The notes beneath the pieces are model-generated. The model made no database searches. It had not been told where the DNA came from and saw nothing but the letters and a program-made list of their open reading frames with translations. The translations under genes and the position numbers were made by a program. From the NCBI GenBank assembly GCA_029565915.1, contig JAKQNG010000002.1:1-45523 (forward strand): a stretch of 45,523 bases of DNA, written 5' to 3'. Shown here in pieces: positions 34,713 through 44,289 of this stretch. How positions within the stretch are numbered: the first letter of the stretch is position 1; each line of letters starts with the position of its first letter. The DNA is from Deltaproteobacteria bacterium (GTDB lineage Bacteria; Myxococcota_A; Polyangia; JAAYKL01).

Positions 34713-37700
34713 TCAATTCGCCATCCGTGCGGATTCTCGATGAACCAGATTCACGGAAATCATCTTTGAAATGCCCGGTTCCTGCATCGTGACGCCGTAG
34801 AGCGTGTCCGCCCCTTCCATGGTCACCTTGGAATGTGTGATGATAACAAACTGTGACCGATCAGCCATTTCACGCACCATGTCAACGAATCGTCCTACAT
34901 TTGCCTCATCAAAGGGCGCATCCACCTCATCGAGCAGGCAGAACGGACTGGGCCGCTGCATGAAAATGGCAAACAGCAGACTGACAGCGGTCAGCGCCTT
35001 CTCTCCACCGCTCATCAAATCGATGTTGCTCAACTTCTTTCCCGGTGGAGACGCGACAATATCAACCCCCGTGGTCAACATGTCATCCGGATCCGTGAGC
35101 AGCAGCCGCGCATGCCCACCCTTGAAAAGCCGGGGAAAGATTTCCTGGAATTTCTCGTTCACCGCGTCAAATGTCTCCTTGAACATCCGGCGTGAATCCT
35201 TGTCCATGCGCGCGATGGCCGATTCCAGATCTTCCAGTGCCTGCTCCACATCCGCTTTCTGGGTCACCTTCTGCTCGTAGCGCTGCGCAATATCCGCATA
35301 CTCCTCAATGGCCGTCGAATTGATGGATCCCATCCGGCTGATCAGGCTCTTCAGCTCCTCGATGCGATCAAAAACAACCCTGTCGGGAATATCCCGCAGA
35401 TGGAAATCACCCAGTATCCGGGGCAAATCCACGTCGTGTTTCTCGCGGGCGCTCAGGAGGAGATGGTCAATGTCCGACTCACTCTTCTGCAGCGACATCT
35501 GGAGTTCGGAAACCTTCTCGTGGGCGTCTTCCACCTCGGTCCGCTTTGCCTTGAACAGACTCTGTGCCTCGGCAAACACCTGCATCCGGTCGTCCAGACG
35601 CTGCGTCGCCTGCGCAACCAGTGCATTCACCCGGTCCACATGGTTCAGCTGATCCGCCAGCTTTTCCCGCGCCGCAACAATCCGTCCCGCGGTCCGTCCG
35701 GTTTCCACCACGATTTCGTTGCGCCGCCGGGCAATACGTTCCAGCGCTGCCGTCACGTCTTCTTCGATGGCGGCAATCTGCTGCGAGCGTTCAATGGCCG
35801 CCTCATGCTGGTGCTTTACCTTAATTTCGCGCATCCGGGCTTCCGTCACTTCCGCGGCCAGGCGGTCGGCCTCATCCTGCAGCGCAGCGATCAACGCCGA
35901 TTGCTCCTCGATGCCGACACTCAATTTTTCGTGTTCGGCACCGGCTGCCTCGAGTTCTGCCTGCACGCGGTCCCGATCAGCGGTCATCCGTTCGAGCTGT
36001 TCCGACTGCTGGGCCACGTCCCTTTCCACATGGGCGCATTTTTCCAATGCGGACTCCAGATCTTCGGCTGCCCGGTTGCGATCCTTATCCACTTCGGACA
36101 GCAGGAACTCCATCCGCTGGGCATCCGAGCGGGACTGCTCAGCCATTTCGCCGCAGCGGCGCATCTCTTCGCGCGTTTCTTCAAAGCGCTGCTCCAGGTC
36201 GCTGCTGCGCATACGCAGCGCGTTCACCATTCCTTCGAGTTCGCGGATTTCGCGCTTCTGTTCCAGCAGATCGGCGCCGGGGGAACTGGGCCGACCACCC
36301 CGCATGGCGCCGGTGATGTCGATGAACTGCCCGTCAAGAGTCACAAATGACGCCTGCCCGCTGTAACATTCCCACAGACGGCGCGCATCGGCTTCGCTCT
36401 CCACAACGAACACGTCCCGCAACAGTCGTTCCGCCGCCCCTGACACCCGATCATCCACCTGCAGCAAATCGATGAGACGCCCGCGGACACCCGGACCTTC
36501 CACCACAGGCAATGCCCCTTCGGCCGTGCAAAGCGTCATGGGAATGGCACAAACCCGACCCAGATCGCGCTCCTTCAACCACGCGAGAAGCGCGAACCCG
36601 CTCTCCGCGTTGCCGGTCACCAGCGACTGCAATCGATCAGACAGGGCAGCCGCCAGCGCAACTTCCAGCTCCCGGGGGCATGCGATGAAATCGATGAACA
36701 GACCGTCAAACGAGTCAACCCCGGCTTCCCGCAGCGCTTCCACCGCCTGCCGGACGCCGTTGTCGTGCCGATCAAGGCTGTTGTTCAACTCGTGCAGAGA
36801 CTCCAGCCGGGAGGCCTTTGCGGTCAACTCCTCCCGCACCGCCTGCCGCTCCTCGTCACAGGCGTGAACCTGACCCACCAGTTGCTCGTAGTGCTCACCC
36901 TGTTCCCGCGCCCTTGTGCGCAGAATCGCAAGCTCATCCTGGGTCACTGTGAGTCGGGATTCAAATCCCGACAGCAGCTCCCGATATCCGGCAATCTGCA
37001 TTTCAATGGTCTTTGACTGGGACCGGGTGCTTTCCAGCCGGGCCGCGGCTTCCTCGATGCGATGGGAATAGGCTTCGATGGCCGACTGGGATCCGGCTAC
37101 CCTTGCCCGGCAGCGGCTCATGAGCTCGCGCTTCGCGTCGAATTCCCGACCGAGTTCCACCAGTCGATCCCGGGCATCCCGGGCCCGCCGCTCCGATTCT
37201 TCCCGCGCGACGGTCATCGCATAGGCGTCGGAAGCAATGGTCGACAGGCGGGTTTCGAGGATCCGGCGTTCCTCGTGGTTGGACGCCATCCGGTTGTCTG
37301 ATTCGAGCTGCTGCTCCAGAAGGGAGGCTTCTTCGCGCTTGATGCGTTCGAGCCCTTCCTCCAGATGGCTGATTTCTTTTTCGAGAAGCGTGATACCGCC
37401 GTCCACCGCCATCGCCTGCTGACGGGCGGATTCCAGTTCGGTCCGCGCCTCCGCCTCTTCAATCCGCAGGCTCTCAAGCCGGGTTTCCGATGCCTCCAGC
37501 ACGTTGCGCAGGGTGTCGCATACTTCCTCGGCCTGCTCCAGTTGCAGGGCCGCCGTCTTGCGAGCGGCAAGGTGTTCGAGATATCGGTGGCTCGCCACAT
37601 GCAGCTCCGCATCCCGCTGCTCCCGGGCGTACAGGTTGTACCGTTCCGCCTTGCGGGCCTGACGCTTCAGGTTTTCCATGTTGCGCCCCATCTCGGCCAC

Positions 37701-38297
37701 CACGTCGTTGATGCGCAGCAGATTCTGTCGGGTCAGCTCCATCTTGCGCTGGGCCAGCTGCCGGGCCTTCTTGAAACGGGTGATCCCCGCCGCCTCTTCG
37801 ATCATCGCGCGGCGATCTTCCGAGCGGGAACTGATGATCAACCCGATGCGGCCCTGTTCGATGATGGAATAGGCCCGCGCGCCGCCGCCCGTTCCCATGA
37901 ACAGCTCAGTGACATCCTTCAACCGGCAGGCAGTTTTGTTGATCAGATATTCGCTTTCGCCGTCCCGATGGAGGCGCCGGGTAATCGCGATCTCCGGATA
38001 GTCCGCATACAGCGGATGGGAGAGCCCGTCCGTGTTATCGAAGGTGACAGTGACTTCTGCCATGGACTGAGGCCCCCGGGATTCGGAGCCATTGAAAATC
38101 ACATCCTCCATCCCTTTGCCGCGGAGATTCTTCGCGGATTGCTCGCCCAGCGCCCAGCGGATCGCGTCCACCACATTGCTCTTGCCGCAACCGTTGGGAC
38201 CCACCACGGCGGTCAACGCGTGATCAAAATGAATCCGCGTGAGATCACAGAATGACTTGAAACCTGAAATCGTCAGACTCTTGATTTTCATACTCAA
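34713..38297 (-). CDS. smc: Chromosome segregation protein SMC
   Basis: 1194 aa; Walker A GPNGCGKSNVVDAIRWALGEQSAKNLRGKGMEDVIFNGSE, long coiled coils, C-terminal LMSGGEKALTAVSLLFAIFMQRPSPFCLLDEVDAPFDEANVGRF. Confidence 0.97.
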   Translation of the reverse strand: MSMKIKSLTISGFKSFCDLTRIHFDHALTAVVGPNGCGKSNVVDAIRWALGEQSAKNLRGKGMEDVIFNGSESRGPQSMAEVTVTFDNTDGLSHPLYADYPEIAITRRLHRDGESEYLINKTACRLKDVTELFMGTGGGARAYSIIEQGRIGLIISSRSEDRRAMIEEAAGITRFKKARQLAQRKMELTRQNLLRINDVVAEMGRNMENLKRQARKAERYNLYAREQRDAELHVASHRYLEHLAARKTAALQLEQAEEVCDTLRNVLEASETRLESLRIEEAEARTELESARQQAMAVDGGITLLEKEISHLEEGLERIKREEASLLEQQLESDNRMASNHEERRILETRLSTIASDAYAMTVAREESERRARDARDRLVELGREFDAKRELMSRCRARVAGSQSAIEAYSHRIEEAAARLESTRSQSKTIEMQIAGYRELLSGFESRLTVTQDELAILRTRAREQGEHYEQLVGQVHACDEERQAVREELTAKASRLESLHELNNSLDRHDNGVRQAVEALREAGVDSFDGLFIDFIACPRELEVALAAALSDRLQSLVTGNAESGFALLAWLKERDLGRVCAIPMTLCTAEGALPVVEGPGVRGRLIDLLQVDDRVSGAAERLLRDVFVVESEADARRLWECYSGQASFVTLDGQFIDITGAMRGGRPSSPGADLLEQKREIRELEGMVNALRMRSSDLEQRFEETREEMRRCGEMAEQSRSDAQRMEFLLSEVDKDRNRAAEDLESALEKCAHVERDVAQQSEQLERMTADRDRVQAELEAAGAEHEKLSVGIEEQSALIAALQDEADRLAAEVTEARMREIKVKHQHEAAIERSQQIAAIEEDVTAALERIARRRNEIVVETGRTAGRIVAAREKLADQLNHVDRVNALVAQATQRLDDRMQVFAEAQSLFKAKRTEVEDAHEKVSELQMSLQKSESDIDHLLLSAREKHDVDLPRILGDFHLRDIPDRVVFDRIEELKSLISRMGSINSTAIEEYADIAQRYEQKVTQKADVEQALEDLESAIARMDKDSRRMFKETFDAVNEKFQEIFPRLFKGGHARLLLTDPDDMLTTGVDIVASPPGKKLSNIDLMSGGEKALTAVSLLFAIFMQRPSPFCLLDEVDAPFDEANVGRFVDMVREMADRSQFVIITHSKVTMEGADTLYGVTMQEPGISKMISVNLVHRESARMAN

Positions 38298-38938
38298 CCT
38301 CGGTGTCGGGATCCGGAGATCATCGACAGATCTGCTTCCTCTGTTTCCGGCAGGAGCAATCTAGCAGAAGCCTCCGGATCGTACAATACCCTTGGTGTCA
38401 TATCCTTTCACTGCAATACATATATGGCCATAAATAGTTGATTTACTTGGACTATTGTACAGTGAAGAGGTCTCCCGATCCACCCTTATGTTCAGTAAAC
38501 AACAGCAGATCCCTGCGAATGAAGCCGCACAACAGCGGAATGTCGGGCATGGAACCGTCGATTTGGGGGAGCAGAAACCTCCTTCCCCTTCTCCACCCGA
38601 TCGGTGGAGAAGGAGAAAGTCACACCACCTTCCCCGTTGGACAGAACCGGCTTGCCTGTCCGGCGGATCGAGTCGATTGTCCGGCCGTCCGCCCTTTCTG
38701 TCTGGCCCTGGACGAATGGCCGGTGTCAATCCGGTGTGAGATGAATGTTCTGCCAAAGATCGGCCCGTCGCCGGGACGGGCATGGGTTATGGATGCGTTA
38801 TTGAGCAAGTCCGATGCCAGACCCGGCAAATCCGGAAATTCGAGCAGATCCGGGAGATTCGGGAAACTCAATCATTGCCGGATGGCACAAATGTGTACCG
38901 GGTGACTTTCGACTGAACGCTTTTGTATCATCGAACCC

Positions 38939-39778
38939 GTGAAACTTGACGCCGGGGTGGATCGTCGTAATGTCCGCCCAATGGCCATCTGCCCGCACAT
39001 TTCTCCCGAAGATCCGTCATTCCCCGGCGATGCATCCCCCCAGCCCTTCTTCGGACTGCGCGATTCGCTCCGCTCCCTGGCCCTTTGGGGCATCGGGGTT
39101 CCTCACCTGGCGGCCTGGACCGCCTTCGTCATCGCCGCATCAAAAGTCACGGACCTGCGGAACGTGGACGGCGCCGTGAAGCTGATGGCCAGAGCGGTTC
39201 CGGCCCTGGCCGGCGTGCGCATCCGCGTAAAGGGACAGGAACTGCTGACATCCGGGCAGGCCTGTGTCTACGTGGTCAATCACGTCAATATCTTCGACAT
39301 GTTCGCGATCTACCGGGCCATTCCCGGATACACCCGTTCCCTGGAGCACGCGTCCCACTTCGCCTGGCCCGTCTTCGGTGCATTCATCACCGCCGCAGGC
39401 CAGATCCCCGTGGATCCGGCAGATGCGAAGGTCACCGCCAGGGGGCTCCTCACCGCCGCGCGCATGCTGGCCGAAGGAACATCGATCGTCGTTCTGCCCG
39501 AAGGGGAGCGCACGCTGGACGGCAGTGTGGGGCGGTTCTATCCCGGGGCGTTCCGACTGGCCATCAAGGCAGGTGTTCCGGTGGTGCCCATGGCCATCCA
39601 TGGCGGAAGGACCGTGTCCCGCCGGGGCGACTGGCGCATCCGACCGGGCCGGATGACGGCCGTGTTCGAACCACCCATCCCGACGTCGGGCATGACCCTC
39701 GCCGATGTGGAACGCCTGTCCGATCAGGCGCGGAATGCCATCATCGCGGCACTGCAGAGAGAAACGTCACACCGGTGA
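38939..39778 (+). CDS. plsC: 1-acyl-sn-glycerol-3-phosphate acyltransferase (PlsC-like)
   Basis: VVNHVNIFDMF (HX4D), VLPEGERTLDGSVGRFYPGAFRLAIKAGVPVVPMAI. 38939 is a GTG; ATG 38981 is an alternative start. Confidence 0.88.
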   Translation: MKLDAGVDRRNVRPMAICPHISPEDPSFPGDASPQPFFGLRDSLRSLALWGIGVPHLAAWTAFVIAASKVTDLRNVDGAVKLMARAVPALAGVRIRVKGQELLTSGQACVYVVNHVNIFDMFAIYRAIPGYTRSLEHASHFAWPVFGAFITAAGQIPVDPADAKVTARGLLTAARMLAEGTSIVVLPEGERTLDGSVGRFYPGAFRLAIKAGVPVVPMAIHGGRTVSRRGDWRIRPGRMTAVFEPPIPTSGMTLADVERLSDQARNAIIAALQRETSHR

Positions 39779-40658
39779 GCCCTTCTGAAGCGGACCACAG
39801 TTCCCGCGCAATCCCTTCGTCCCTTGACCGGGCGCTGCACGAAACCTCTCTGGGAAAACCGTTGATCTGCCCCGGTCCGCCGGGCCCGAAGAACCGACCG
39901 GCCGATGTCGCCGGTGCCACCGCTGCCAGCACCGTGGGCAGGGCACCCTTCCAGGGCGGCATGGCCAGCACGTGTCCCGCTGCCCGCATGAAACCCGCGT
40001 TCCGCATCAGGTTGGTGGCGGTCCAGCCCGGATGGGAGGCGGTGCACACCATGTCTGCCCCGTCCGCAGACAGGCGCCGCTGCAGTTCAAATGTGAACAG
40101 CAGGTTGGCCAGCTTGCTCCGCCCGTAGGCACGCCAGGGTCGATAGGGCGTCCGCTCCCAGTTCAGGTCATTGAAATCCATGTCACCGGCCCGGTGGGCC
40201 AGACTCGACACATTCACGATCCGGGACCCCGGCGTTCCGCGCAGCAGCGGCACCAGCAGGCCCGTCAGGGCGAAATGCGCCAGATGATTCACGCCGAACT
40301 GCAGCTCGAACCCTTCGGCCGTGCGGGACAGGGGCGGCACCATCACTCCCGCGTTGTTGATCAGCAGGTCGATGCGCTCCCCGGCGGCAACCAGTTGTCC
40401 GGCAAAGGCCCGCACGGAGGACAGGGATGCCAGGTCCAGAACCGCCGCCGAGGCCCGCCCTGCCCCGCCGATGCTGTTCAGTCGGTCCGCCGCCGCCTGT
40501 CCCTTCTGCAGACTGCGACAGGCAAGTGTCACGCGGGCGCCGCTTTCCACAAACACCTTTGCCGTTTCAAACCCGATGCCGCTGTTGCCTCCCGTGATGA
40601 CCACCCGGCGGCCTTCGCAGGACGGAACGAAACGGGCGATCCATGCGGTGCGATTCAT
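39741..40658 (-). CDS. Short-chain dehydrogenase/reductase
   Basis: VVITGGNSGIGFETAKVFVESGARVTLACRS, LLINNAGVM, YGRSKLANLLFTFELQRRL. Confidence 0.92.
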   Translation of the reverse strand: MNRTAWIARFVPSCEGRRVVITGGNSGIGFETAKVFVESGARVTLACRSLQKGQAAADRLNSIGGAGRASAAVLDLASLSSVRAFAGQLVAAGERIDLLINNAGVMVPPLSRTAEGFELQFGVNHLAHFALTGLLVPLLRGTPGSRIVNVSSLAHRAGDMDFNDLNWERTPYRPWRAYGRSKLANLLFTFELQRRLSADGADMVCTASHPGWTATNLMRNAGFMRAAGHVLAMPPWKGALPTVLAAVAPATSAGRFFGPGGPGQINGFPREVSCSARSRDEGIARELWSASEGLTGVTFLSAVPR

Positions 40659-40661
40659 ATC

Positions 40662-41336
40662 TCAATCCTCCATGAGGGGTTCGAACAACCACAGGCCCAG
40701 GGCCAGGTAAATGATATCCAGAGCCACCATCAGTCGCAGATATCCGCCAATGGCCGCGCCGCCGGCGGACAGCGCTGCCGCGGTTCCTTCCGCGCCCAGA
40801 ATCAGCAGGGGCGACAGCAGGGGCAGCAGGACGCAGCCGAGCAGCAGGTCCCGGACCGCCGTACGGACGATCATGGCGCCGAAAAGGGCACCCGCCGCGG
40901 ACACACCGATCACGCCGGCAAGGATCACCGGAACCACCCGGTGCAGTTGCTCGAAAAAGGGCGCGTGAAACAGCAGCGCAACGATCGGCACCAGCAGCGC
41001 GCACACCAGCAGCAGAAAGACGCCCAGTCCCATCGCCTTGCCCGCGTACAGGCCGGCCCGGGAAGCCGGCGAACACAGAACGCCGATCCACGCATCCATT
41101 TCCCTCTCCCGAAGCCAGCTGCGCGCCGTGGCGAGAACCGCCGAAAACGTGAGCGCGATCCACAGTACACCGGGCGCTGCGCCAGCGCCCGTCGCCGAGG
41201 AAAAATCAAATGCGAACGCACAGAGGACGGCCACGAGCAGCGCAAACACCGAAGTGGCCGAAACAATTTCTCCGGTCCGCCGCTCCATACGCAGGTCCCG
41301 GATAAACACAATCCACGTGGTTCGCAGAAAACTCAT
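40662..41336 (-). CDS. ccmB: Heme exporter protein CcmB
   Basis: ORF 40662..41366; start 41336 overlaps the ccmA stop (ATGA). MSFLRTTWIVFIRDLRMERRTGEIVSATSVFALLVAVLCAFAFDF...APGVLWIALTFSAVLATARSWLREREMDAW. Confidence 0.85.
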   Translation of the reverse strand: MSFLRTTWIVFIRDLRMERRTGEIVSATSVFALLVAVLCAFAFDFSSATGAGAAPGVLWIALTFSAVLATARSWLREREMDAWIGVLCSPASRAGLYAGKAMGLGVFLLLVCALLVPIVALLFHAPFFEQLHRVVPVILAGVIGVSAAGALFGAMIVRTAVRDLLLGCVLLPLLSPLLILGAEGTAAALSAGGAAIGGYLRLMVALDIIYLALGLWLFEPLMED

Positions 41337-42058
41337 GCGCCCTCCCCGCCACCGGCCGCTGCCCAAACGAGCCTGGCTTCCACATCGTCCCGTTCAAAGG
41401 GACCGCCCGCTTCCGCGATGCAGCAACCGCTGCGCAGCACGAGCATTCCCGTGGCCAGCGCGGCCACCAGAGACGGTTCGTGGGTTGCCAGGACGCAGAT
41501 GCCGCCGGACTCCCGATGGCGCTTGACGGCCGCCGCGATGCGGGTCACGGCCGCGCCGTCGAGACCCGCCGTGGGCTCGTCCAGGAGCAGCAGATCCGGG
41601 GATGCGATAAAGGCCCGGGCCAGGGCAACCCGCTGCTGCTGGCCACGGGAAAGATGACCCAGGGGGCGGTCATCCGGCAGGGCGCCGAGGTCGAAGCTGC
41701 CGATGACAGCGTCTACCGCATCGTCGGAAAGGCCCGACAGGCCCGCCGAACACTGCAGGTTTTCCCGGGCGGTCAGAAAGGGCGAAAGAAGAGGAGCATG
41801 GGACAGATAGCCGATCCGCGCGCGCATGGCGTTCCGCTCCGGGTCCCGGCCGTTGAACAGAATTTCTCCCCGGGATGGCCGCATGACCAGGGACAGGATG
41901 CGCATCAGCGTCGATTTGCCCGCTCCGTTGCCGCCGAGCACGGCGAGGATATCGCCCGGGGACAGCCGGAGACTCACCTCCCGGAGCGCCGGCACCGCCC
42001 CGAAGGTTCTCGTGACCTTGTGGAGAACCACCTCGGTGATGCGCGCGACCTTTGTCAT
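41333..42058 (-). CDS. ccmA: Heme exporter ATP-binding protein CcmA
   Basis: ABC ATPase: GGNGAGKSTLMRILSLV, HLSRGQQQRVALARAFIASPDLLLLDEPTAGLDG; immediately upstream of ccmB and downstream of ccmF. Confidence 0.87.
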   Translation of the reverse strand: MTKVARITEVVLHKVTRTFGAVPALREVSLRLSPGDILAVLGGNGAGKSTLMRILSLVMRPSRGEILFNGRDPERNAMRARIGYLSHAPLLSPFLTARENLQCSAGLSGLSDDAVDAVIGSFDLGALPDDRPLGHLSRGQQQRVALARAFIASPDLLLLDEPTAGLDGAAVTRIAAAVKRHRESGGICVLATHEPSLVAALATGMLVLRSGCCIAEAGGPFERDDVEARLVWAAAGGGEGA

Positions 42059-42062
42059 GTCA

Positions 42063-44162
42063 TCATTTTTCCATTGCGGCGTTCAGTGCCCGCAGCAGCA
42101 GATAACTGAGACCGACCAGCAGCAGCGCCCCCGCCGCAACCAGGGCAAGTGCCGCACCTCCCGCAAAGGCGGCGAATCCACAGACGCCAATGGGAACAAG
42201 CATCCGGACGAGCACCATCCGGCGCGTCCGTTGGCGGGTCGCGTCCGGGTCGAGCAACCGGAGAAGGGATCCCGCGGGAATCAGGGCCACGACAATGCCC
42301 ATCACCATCAGCGCACCGCCCAGCCAGACAAAGAGCACAAGCGGGTTGCGGATCACCTTGATGAAGGCACGCCCGTTCTCAAAATCGATTTCGCCCAGGG
42401 CAAAGAACAGATCCCGGCCGACGGAGGAATCAATGGCGACCTCGCTGGTGGGCTGTCCGGGATGGGAATGATAGTAGAGTCGGGCCGGCGAGAGCACCCT
42501 GGAATGACCCTCTTCATCGGCCACTTCCAGATCGGCATGCACCGCTTCGCGGCGGAAATTGACATCCGTGCGCAACCCCATGAACGTCACCCGGGTGCCT
42601 CCAACGGACAGGAATTCGCCCGGGGACAGTGTGCCCTGCACTTCCTGCGTCCACCCCGCGCCGGTAAACCCGACAAACAGCAGCACCACGGCCAGATGCA
42701 CAATCTGTCCGCCCATCCGCCGCCGGTTGCCCGCCAGCAGGGAACGGCGGAACGCCACCGCGAGAATCGATGCGGTAAACGCCAGAAGGCCTGCGGAAAC
42801 TGCCGGCGCAAAGGTGCCCGACGAACCGGACGCTCCCTTGAACCCGCCCAGAAGCCCCGTCAACACACCGGCAGACAGGCCGATGATCGCCGGCACAAGC
42901 CATGCCCGCAGCGTCACCTGCTTTTGGGCACCCTGCCACGGAAACAGCGAACACAGGCCCATGACCGCCGCGATCAGCAGTCCGACGGGAACCATCCAGC
43001 GATTGAAAAACGACGGTGTGACCGAGGCCTGTTCACCTTTCCACAACTGTGTGATGAGGGGCCACAGGGTGGCAATGCCGACAAACAGAGCGGCCAGCAG
43101 GAACAGCAGGTTGGTGAATTCAAACATCCATTCCTTTGAACGGAGATCCGCGGCGGCAGAAGACGCCAGTGAAGCGCGACGCCGGAATGACAGGACGCCA
43201 AAGGCAACGGCGCAGGCGGCCATCGCGGCCAGAAAATACGGCCCTGTCCGAGCACCGGAAAATGCGTGGACGGACTGGATGACGCCGCTGCGGGTGAGGA
43301 AGGTGCCGAAAATCACAAACAACCATGTCACCGCGGCCAGCAGGATGGTCCAGCCTTTCAGAATTCCCCGACCCTGCTGCGCCAGCATCGAGTGCACCAG
43401 CGCAGTTCCGGTCAGCCATGGCATGAGGGATGCGTTTTCCACCGGATCCCAGCCCCAGTATCCGCCCCAGCCCAGTTCCTCATAGGCCCAGACCATTCCC
43501 AGCAGGTTTCCCGCGGACAGGCACCCGAACGCAACGAGAACAAAGGGACGGATGTCGCCGACCCAGCCATCGTCCACCCTGTCGGCCGCCAGAGCCGCAA
43601 TGGCAAAGGCAGCGGGGATGGAAAAGCCCGCGAATCCCGCGAACAGGGCCGGTGGATGGATCGCCATCCAGGCGTTGCGCAACAGCGGATTCATTCCGAT
43701 TCCATCCGGTGACACAACGGCCGAAGGGGCAAACGGATTGGAAAGGAACAGGACAAGGGCGAGAAAGAACAGGGAAAAAATGCCCATGACGGCCATGACA
43801 TGGGGAGCCAGTCCCGCAGAGCGCCGGGCGGTGAAGGCAGCGACCGCAGCGGAGGCGATCGTCTGCAGCAGCGCCCAGAACAGCAGCGAGCCCTGTTGGC
43901 CGCCCCACACCGCGGTGAGCAGAAATCCCGTGCGCATCGTGCGATCAGCGCCGGTGCGCACATACTCCACCCGGTAGTCGTGAGAAACCAGCAGGAACGC
44001 GAGAACGACGACGCCAATGGCCGTCGCCACCGCAGCCCCGTACAGGAGATGCCGCACCGTGGCCAGTCGCCGCTCCCTCCGGCCGGGCAGCAGGCAGAGC
44101 AGCGATGACAGCGCCGTCAGAATCATCGCGACAAAGAGAATGGTGTTGCCGAACTGTGCCAT
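42063..44162 (-). CDS. ccmF: Cytochrome c-type biogenesis protein CcmF
   Basis: ORF 42063..44276; start 44162 (MAQFGNTILFVAMILTALSSLLCL) preferred. WWD-type motif WAYEELGWGGYWGWDPVENASLMPWLTGTALVHS; LRNAWMAIHPPALFAGFAGFSIPAAFAIAAL. Confidence 0.93.
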   Translation of the reverse strand: MAQFGNTILFVAMILTALSSLLCLLPGRRERRLATVRHLLYGAAVATAIGVVVLAFLLVSHDYRVEYVRTGADRTMRTGFLLTAVWGGQQGSLLFWALLQTIASAAVAAFTARRSAGLAPHVMAVMGIFSLFFLALVLFLSNPFAPSAVVSPDGIGMNPLLRNAWMAIHPPALFAGFAGFSIPAAFAIAALAADRVDDGWVGDIRPFVLVAFGCLSAGNLLGMVWAYEELGWGGYWGWDPVENASLMPWLTGTALVHSMLAQQGRGILKGWTILLAAVTWLFVIFGTFLTRSGVIQSVHAFSGARTGPYFLAAMAACAVAFGVLSFRRRASLASSAAADLRSKEWMFEFTNLLFLLAALFVGIATLWPLITQLWKGEQASVTPSFFNRWMVPVGLLIAAVMGLCSLFPWQGAQKQVTLRAWLVPAIIGLSAGVLTGLLGGFKGASGSSGTFAPAVSAGLLAFTASILAVAFRRSLLAGNRRRMGGQIVHLAVVLLFVGFTGAGWTQEVQGTLSPGEFLSVGGTRVTFMGLRTDVNFRREAVHADLEVADEEGHSRVLSPARLYYHSHPGQPTSEVAIDSSVGRDLFFALGEIDFENGRAFIKVIRNPLVLFVWLGGALMVMGIVVALIPAGSLLRLLDPDATRQRTRRMVLVRMLVPIGVCGFAAFAGGAALALVAAGALLLVGLSYLLLRALNAAMEK

Positions 44163-44289
44163 GCGTCGATGTCTGAATAGCCGAAGAGTCCGTCCCTGTA
44201 TACCCGTTTGAACACCGTCCGCGCCGGGGCGGAAAACCGCGGGACATCCACATTTGTTGAGGTATACTTCGGGCAAAGATCAACGGACC

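Noticed and set aside
38455-38739. 94-aa ORF in the smc-plsC gap
   Set aside because: No convincing RBS, low-complexity Arg/Pro/Ser-rich translation and overlapping ORFs in several frames; treated as non-coding.
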